This document shows, piece after piece, positions 59,914 to 64,000 of a stretch of DNA of 64,000 nt (position 1 is its first letter; every line of letters starts with the position of its first letter). The DNA comes from Streptomyces sp. TLI_105 (lineage in GTDB: Bacteria > Actinomycetota > Actinomycetes > Streptomycetales > Streptomycetaceae), in the NCBI RefSeq assembly GCF_900105415.1, contig NZ_FNSM01000001.1, positions 2,170,001 through 2,234,000 on the forward strand, written 5' to 3'. The notes below the pieces were generated by a model. That model made no database searches. It saw only the letters and a list, made by a program, of their open reading frames with translations, and was not told the origin of the DNA. Made by a program: the position numbers and the translations under genes.

Positions 59914-60957
59914 ATGCAATGGGAATCGATAGACCACATCGTCAGGGAGACAGCAGAGAGAAGTCCGGAAACCGCCGCTGTCCTAGGTGACGGCTTTCTC
60001 ATTGACTACGCGTCGCTGGACGACGGGGCGGACTATCTCGCCGAGGCGATCGAGTCGATGGGCGTATCGCCACTCGACCGTGTGGGCGTATACATCAGGT
60101 CCGGATACGAGTTCCTGGTCACCGTGCTGGCCCTCTCTCGAGTGGGTGCGATCCCCGCACTCCTCGACGTCCTGGACGATCCGGGGTCCATGCGGCGAAT
60201 CCCGACGGAAGCGGGATTGCGCTTCATCATCACGCATGGCGCGGATGCCGCCCTCGTCGAGGAAGTGTTCTCCGACGACGAAGAGCCCGGCGCCGTTCCC
60301 GGAGCGCCGGATTTCGCTCTCATCGCACGTGAACCTGCGCAATCGACCGAAACCGATGAACCGGGGATCATTTTCTTCACCGCCCGCGACCGGGAACCGG
60401 TCTTCGTGTCGCACGCGGCGATGCTGGAAAACGTGCGGGAAATCGCCGGTGGAGTGAGTCTGTCGGCACGGGACACCGTCGCGATAACGGAGTCGATGGC
60501 CTCGCAGGAGTCGATCGCGGTGGGCTTCAGCGCCTTCCTCGTCGGAGGCAGTCTCTCGCTGGGCCGGACGCTCCGCCTTGCCGAGGCACCGCAGACGGAC
60601 ATGGCTGATTCGAGTCCCGTGGACATGCTCGCCTCGGCACGTCGGCGGCTGCTCGGCCCGCTCGACGCCTCACACCTCGCCGTGCCGTCCCCGCCGCAGC
60701 TGCGCGCGATCGTCGGCGGCAACGGACTCCTCCCGAACGGCTGCGACCACCGGTTCGGGACAGTCCGCCACGGAACCTGTTCCCACACCAGGGAGATGAC
60801 GGCGGAGGCGCAGCTCTACGCCGTCGACCTCACTGCCGGCAGAGTGTGGGTCGACCACCACACGGGCGCCGTGTTCGACGAACTCGACGAGCCGTACCCC
60901 CTCGGTCTCCACCTGCGCACGCAGCATCGCGGCGGGCTCGGATCTCAGCTGACCTGA
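59914..60957 (+). CDS. Degenerate acyl-adenylating-enzyme-like protein
   Basis: 347 residues. Residues 1-90 read like the N-terminus of an AMP-binding (ANL) enzyme: IVRETAERSPETAAVLGDG, GVYIRSGYEFLVTVLALSRV, GAIPALLDV. Residues 152-180 align in position with the ATP P-loop strand but read FFTARDREPVFVSHAAMLEN, lacking the Ser/Thr/Gly-rich loop and lysine. No A5-A10 motifs or C-terminal lid domain follow; the last 90 residues are unfamiliar. It cannot be a normal ligase. ATG 59914 has GGGGGGA upstream. Its stop overlaps the convergent gene by 13 bp. Confidence 0.68.
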   Translation: MQWESIDHIVRETAERSPETAAVLGDGFLIDYASLDDGADYLAEAIESMGVSPLDRVGVYIRSGYEFLVTVLALSRVGAIPALLDVLDDPGSMRRIPTEAGLRFIITHGADAALVEEVFSDDEEPGAVPGAPDFALIAREPAQSTETDEPGIIFFTARDREPVFVSHAAMLENVREIAGGVSLSARDTVAITESMASQESIAVGFSAFLVGGSLSLGRTLRLAEAPQTDMADSSPVDMLASARRRLLGPLDASHLAVPSPPQLRAIVGGNGLLPNGCDHRFGTVRHGTCSHTREMTAEAQLYAVDLTAGRVWVDHHTGAVFDELDEPYPLGLHLRTQHRGGLGSQLT

Positions 60958-62447
60958 GGAGGCCGCTCGGCCGCGGAGGCCAGCGCGTCCACGATCTCCG
61001 GTTCGCGTCGGCGGTCCAGCGTGGCACGGACCTCCTCGAGCGAGACGTCCTTCTCCAACCACACGGCGTGGGCGAGGGCGGCCAGGAGGTCGGTGTCCGT
61101 CAGCGTCGGATCGTCGGCGTGGGAATGGCCCGTCATCGCCAGCGCGGCGCGCAGGCCGGTGCCCGACTTGCGCAGTGGCTCCACGTCGAACTCGTCACCG
61201 GGGCGGAACGTCAGGAAGACGATGTCCCCGACTTGCGCCCCCACGTCCTGGAGGAAGCGTTTGATCGTCCCGGTCCGGGCCTGGACCGAGGACCAGACGA
61301 TCTCCTGCGGGCCCAGTCGGCTCGCGAGGGACTTCGACGAGTTGGGTCCCACACCGAGCAGGCCGGCCAGCCCGGACGGAAGGCTGAACGACGACCCGCG
61401 CTTGTGCTGATTGTTGATCGTCATGCGGAAGCGCAGGATCTCGCCCTCGCGGTACAGCCGTGGCGTTCCCTGGGGACTCCGGCCCGGCTTGCGCACTGCG
61501 CTTCGGAAGGAGACGACATTGTTGGTCTGGCGGAATTCTCCGGCGGAGGCGTAGGTCCGGATGCTGGCCTCGCTCACGTCGTATCGCGAGCGAATGGAAT
61601 CGATCAGCTTGTCCAGCTCGATCTGACCGCCGCTCTCCGTGACGAGGTGGGCGATCTGCTGACGGATCGGCATGTACTCCGGCAGCCCCCAACGGGTGAG
61701 CGCCCATTCGGTCCGGTCCGACTTCATGAACCGCTCGTCCGCCACGAGCGCGTTGCGCACGGCCGCGCTCGTCCGCTTCGGCTGGAGTTGCCCGTGGATC
61801 GCGTCGAGCGTCCTCGGTTCGCCGGCGACGCCCAGGACCCCGGCGACATGGTCCTCAAGGGTGGAGGTACGGATGAGGACGTGGTCATCGATCATGGTGT
61901 GACCACAGCGGGTGAGCCAGCGCGCCGCTTCCTCCTGCGGCATTGAGAGCTCGTGGGCGACGACGCCGAGCGGCACGACCCCTTCGGGTGAGGCATGGGC
62001 GTCGAGGACGTCCGCGGTGGATCTGACGGCGTCGTCCGCGTCGGGGGCGAGGACCCAGCCCTCCCAGACCTCGAACTTGGTGCCCACCGCAGCGAGGGCG
62101 CCGATCACCGGAACGCCGACACTCTCCACCAGAGCGCTCATCTCCGGTCGTTGCGTGGCCAGGCGGCTGACTTCGGCGACGCAGGGAACGTTGTCGACGA
62201 TCCAGCGTGCCGCCTCGGCGACGGGCACGGACGCGAAGAAGGCGATCTTGAGGTTCTTCCGCACCTGGTGATCGATCTGGCCTGTGCGCTCCCGGGAGAC
62301 GCCGATCGCCTGTCCGAGACGGGCGAGGGAGGCCGGCCGGGCGGAAAAGATCCGTTCACGGCACAGCACGAGTTCTCGAGGTCCCAGCGCCCGGAAGATC
62401 TCATCCAGGGCATCGGCCACCCCCGAGTGGTGCATCGGCTCAGACAC
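60945..62447 (-). CDS. Sigma-region-4-like multi-HTH DNA-binding protein
   Basis: 500 residues, no close family recognised. Residues 20-67 resemble sigma-70 region 4 (LGPRELVLCRERIF, LARLGQAIGVSRERTGQIDH), but no region 2 is present, so it is not a full sigma factor. Residues about 145-320 look like two or three winged helices, with a HARE-HTH-like pattern (RTLDAIHGQLQPKRTSAAVR, MKSDRTEWALTRWG, QIELDKLIDSIRSRYDVSEA). Residues about 335-430 form a beta-rich domain (FRMTINNQHKRGSSFSLPSG, GTIKRFLQDVGAQVGDIVFL) reminiscent of B3-like folds. GTG 62447 has GAGGGAA at 6 nt; GTG 62462 is possible. Confidence 0.7.
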   Translation of the reverse strand: MSEPMHHSGVADALDEIFRALGPRELVLCRERIFSARPASLARLGQAIGVSRERTGQIDHQVRKNLKIAFFASVPVAEAARWIVDNVPCVAEVSRLATQRPEMSALVESVGVPVIGALAAVGTKFEVWEGWVLAPDADDAVRSTADVLDAHASPEGVVPLGVVAHELSMPQEEAARWLTRCGHTMIDDHVLIRTSTLEDHVAGVLGVAGEPRTLDAIHGQLQPKRTSAAVRNALVADERFMKSDRTEWALTRWGLPEYMPIRQQIAHLVTESGGQIELDKLIDSIRSRYDVSEASIRTYASAGEFRQTNNVVSFRSAVRKPGRSPQGTPRLYREGEILRFRMTINNQHKRGSSFSLPSGLAGLLGVGPNSSKSLASRLGPQEIVWSSVQARTGTIKRFLQDVGAQVGDIVFLTFRPGDEFDVEPLRKSGTGLRAALAMTGHSHADDPTLTDTDLLAALAHAVWLEKDVSLEEVRATLDRRREPEIVDALASAAERPPQVS

Positions 62448-62791
62448 AGTCACTTCCCTCACCCCTACGACGAACCCTGCGCACCCGCACGGTTCAGACC
62501 AACTCGGAGCTCCCCCAGCACCATCATCTCTCAGTCGATGAGCCGGCGTCGCTCCATCAGTGATCCGTATGAACAGCGGAATGGAACCAGGTTGCCGCCG
62601 AGGACATCGGCGGCCCTCCGCTCGCGAGCGGAACCGCGGTGTGGGGTGAAGTTATGAGGGTTCACTGGAGAGAGTCGAGGGAGCGATGCTTGAAGCAGAT
62701 GCGACGGTCGATCATCTGCCTCAATTTCCGACGAGATTCAACTAAGTCAGCCGAGCCTATCACCCCCTCTCAAGGAATGGCCAGTTTTTGG
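62448..62791. other. 344-bp non-coding region
   Basis: Less GC-rich than the genome average, especially 62650-62800. Contains the promoter of the multi-HTH gene. I see no hairpin, repeat or small gene that I can support; it may be remnant or transferred sequence. Confidence 0.6.
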
Positions 62792-63886
62792 TCAAATCTT
62801 CATACCCAGTGGAACCTCTGCCCTCGGCGCCCGGGTGTCCATGCGCGCTGCCTCCAACGTGCTGCGGTACGCGGGCAGGAGGGTGTCCAGCCGCTGTTCG
62901 GCGAACCGTTTCAGAGCGATGCTCAGCGACTCCGGGTCCCGCAGGTCTTCACCCACGCAGTCGGCCAGAAGCTGCGCCTGGCAGAAGGCGTCGGTGATGC
63001 CCCGAGCGGTGATGGAGTCCTTGTGGTGGCCCGCGTCACCGACCAGCACCCAGCCGGGTCCCTGGGCCTCGCGGAAGAAGTTGCGCTGGTCTCCGGTGCC
63101 GTGCACGTGCTCCAGCCGGCGGCCCGCCGCCATCTCCTCGCGCACCTCGGGCGCCGTCGTCCCGACCTGCGTGAGCAGCGCGTTGAGGGCGTCGCCCCGT
63201 ACGGCCGCGAACTGCGCCTGCCGGAAGTACGCGGCGACCAGGGTCGCCCCGTCGTTGGTGGGGATGGTGGCGACCCAGCGGCCGGGGGCCTCGAAGGTGC
63301 GCAGCCGCGGGGGAAGGTCGGACCAGAAGGTGTAGTACACGCAGGTGTGGTGCGGGTCCTGGAGCAGGACGGGAGCGCGTACCCCGGCCGCCACCGTGGA
63401 GCGCATACCGTCCGCACCCACCACGAGGTGGGCGCGTTCGGTGTGCTCCGCCCCGCCCTGCACCGAGCCGGTCCTGACCCCGACGACCCGGCCGTCCTCG
63501 AACAGCAGGTCGTTGACGGAGGTGTTGGGGCGGTACTCGACCCCGGCGTCGACGGCGGCGCCGATGAGGATCGGGTCGAGGAGCCGGCGGCGGGGCGCGT
63601 ACGCGGCGTGGACACCGCCCGTGCGGTCCGGGGTGCCCTCGAGCACCGTTTCCCCGGCCGTGTGGCGGATCCGTTCCAAGGGCGGACAGCCGGTGGCCAC
63701 GAGCTCGGGCAGCACGTTCCAGCGGTGCAGCGCGGCGACCCCGGACTGGTGGATGTAGAGGGTGGACAGGGCGTCCCTGACGACCCGGTCCCGATCGACC
63801 ATGAGGACCCGGTAACCGGCCCGGGCCATGAGCATCGCGGTGGAGGCGCCCGCGATCCGGGCACCGACCACGATCACGTCATACAC
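62792..63886 (-). CDS. FAD-dependent monooxygenase (class A flavoprotein type)
   Basis: 364 residues. The FAD-binding N-terminus has VIVVGARIAGASTAMLMARA and VLMVDRD. The second dinucleotide motif is LVVGADGMRSTV, and the pyrophosphate/ribose motif is VLVGDAGHHKDSITARGITD. The variant GDAGHHKD is common in tailoring monooxygenases and halogenase relatives. No halogenase tryptophan motif (WxWxIP) is visible. It is 48 bp downstream of a carrier-protein gene on the same strand, so it probably oxidises a polyketide or peptide intermediate. AAGGAGG precedes the ATG. Confidence 0.88.
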   Translation of the reverse strand: MYDVIVVGARIAGASTAMLMARAGYRVLMVDRDRVVRDALSTLYIHQSGVAALHRWNVLPELVATGCPPLERIRHTAGETVLEGTPDRTGGVHAAYAPRRRLLDPILIGAAVDAGVEYRPNTSVNDLLFEDGRVVGVRTGSVQGGAEHTERAHLVVGADGMRSTVAAGVRAPVLLQDPHHTCVYYTFWSDLPPRLRTFEAPGRWVATIPTNDGATLVAAYFRQAQFAAVRGDALNALLTQVGTTAPEVREEMAAGRRLEHVHGTGDQRNFFREAQGPGWVLVGDAGHHKDSITARGITDAFCQAQLLADCVGEDLRDPESLSIALKRFAEQRLDTLLPAYRSTLEAARMDTRAPRAEVPLGMKI

Positions 63887-63934
63887 GACGACCTCCTTGT
63901 TCCGCCGGTGTCACGGCGGTTGCGCCGATGTGGG

Positions 63935-64000
63935 TCATGCGGCCGTGCGGGGCAGGTCCAGCCGGCCGGCGAGAGAGGCGACGGTCGGGTTGTCGAAGAG
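63935..64000 (-). CDS. Carrier protein, C-terminal end only
   Basis: The last 21 residues of a gene entering from the right edge. LFDNPTVASLAGRLD is the typical C-terminal helix of acyl or peptidyl carrier domains (phosphopantetheine carriers in PKS and NRPS). The stop is at 63935-63937. Whether it is a free carrier protein or the end of a megasynthase cannot be told. Confidence 0.75.
   Translation of the reverse strand, partial: LFDNPTVASLAGRLDLPRTAA

Overview
The window is chromosomal DNA from a Streptomyces species. It is uniformly very GC-rich and uses many GTG and TTG starts. It carries the actinomycete principal sigma factor gene hrdB next to a whiH-type sporulation regulator and parE. 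It also has the Streptomyces gene set lexA / nrdR-nrdJ / hflX / rshA / dapF / miaA / miaB in the order I recall from the conserved core of model streptomycetes. All function assignments come from reading the sequence; no database search was possible.

Layout. 0-7 kb: the 5' end of a CobW-type GTPase diverges from a CitA/CitB-type two-component system; a DUF485 plus sodium:solute symporter operon and a NarL-type two-component system follow on the minus strand. 7-16 kb: parE, a small zinc-ribbon protein, a secreted trypsin, hrdB, whiH and a fused ABC ATPase/permease with degenerate catalytic motifs. 16-25 kb: a NrtR-like Nudix regulator, a glycogen-debranching-type protein, a DUF4192 protein, and a divergent RecQ helicase carrying a phosphoribosyltransferase-like tail behind an inverted pair of DnaA-box sequences; then hypotheticals and rnhB. 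25-31.6 kb: a TetR/MFS efflux pair with two perfect operators, an ADP-ribosylglycohydrolase, a phosphatase, a YdbC-like protein, an arylamine N-acetyltransferase and TerD. 31.7-38.6 kb: DNA precursor and SOS genes (nrdJ, nrdR, lexA, a DinG-type helicase) with NrdR-box and SOS-box candidates. 38.6-44.9 kb: a four-gene NRPS-independent siderophore (NIS) operon (aminotransferase, NIS synthetase, GNAT, NIS synthetase). 45-47.7 kb: two tandem paralogous lipoprotein serine proteases. 47.7-59.4 kb: hflX, an M1 aminopeptidase, rshA, dapF, a membrane protein, miaA, a MT0933-type small protein, an extradiol-dioxygenase-like protein and miaB.

After miaB the character changes. From about 59.6 kb there is an accessory stretch: a protein resembling a truncated acyl-adenylating enzyme without its catalytic P-loop, overlapped tail-to-tail by an unusual 500-residue multi-HTH protein with a sigma-region-4-like N-terminus. 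A flavin monooxygenase and the last residues of an acyl/peptidyl carrier protein follow, so the right edge appears to enter a polyketide or nonribosomal peptide cluster.

The strongest unexplained signals are the 59.8-62.5 kb accessory pair, the incomplete siderophore operon, the paired DnaA boxes before recQ, the degenerate ABC transporter, the twin lipoprotein proteases with a shared N-terminal module, and several tandem repeats and intergenic hairpins.
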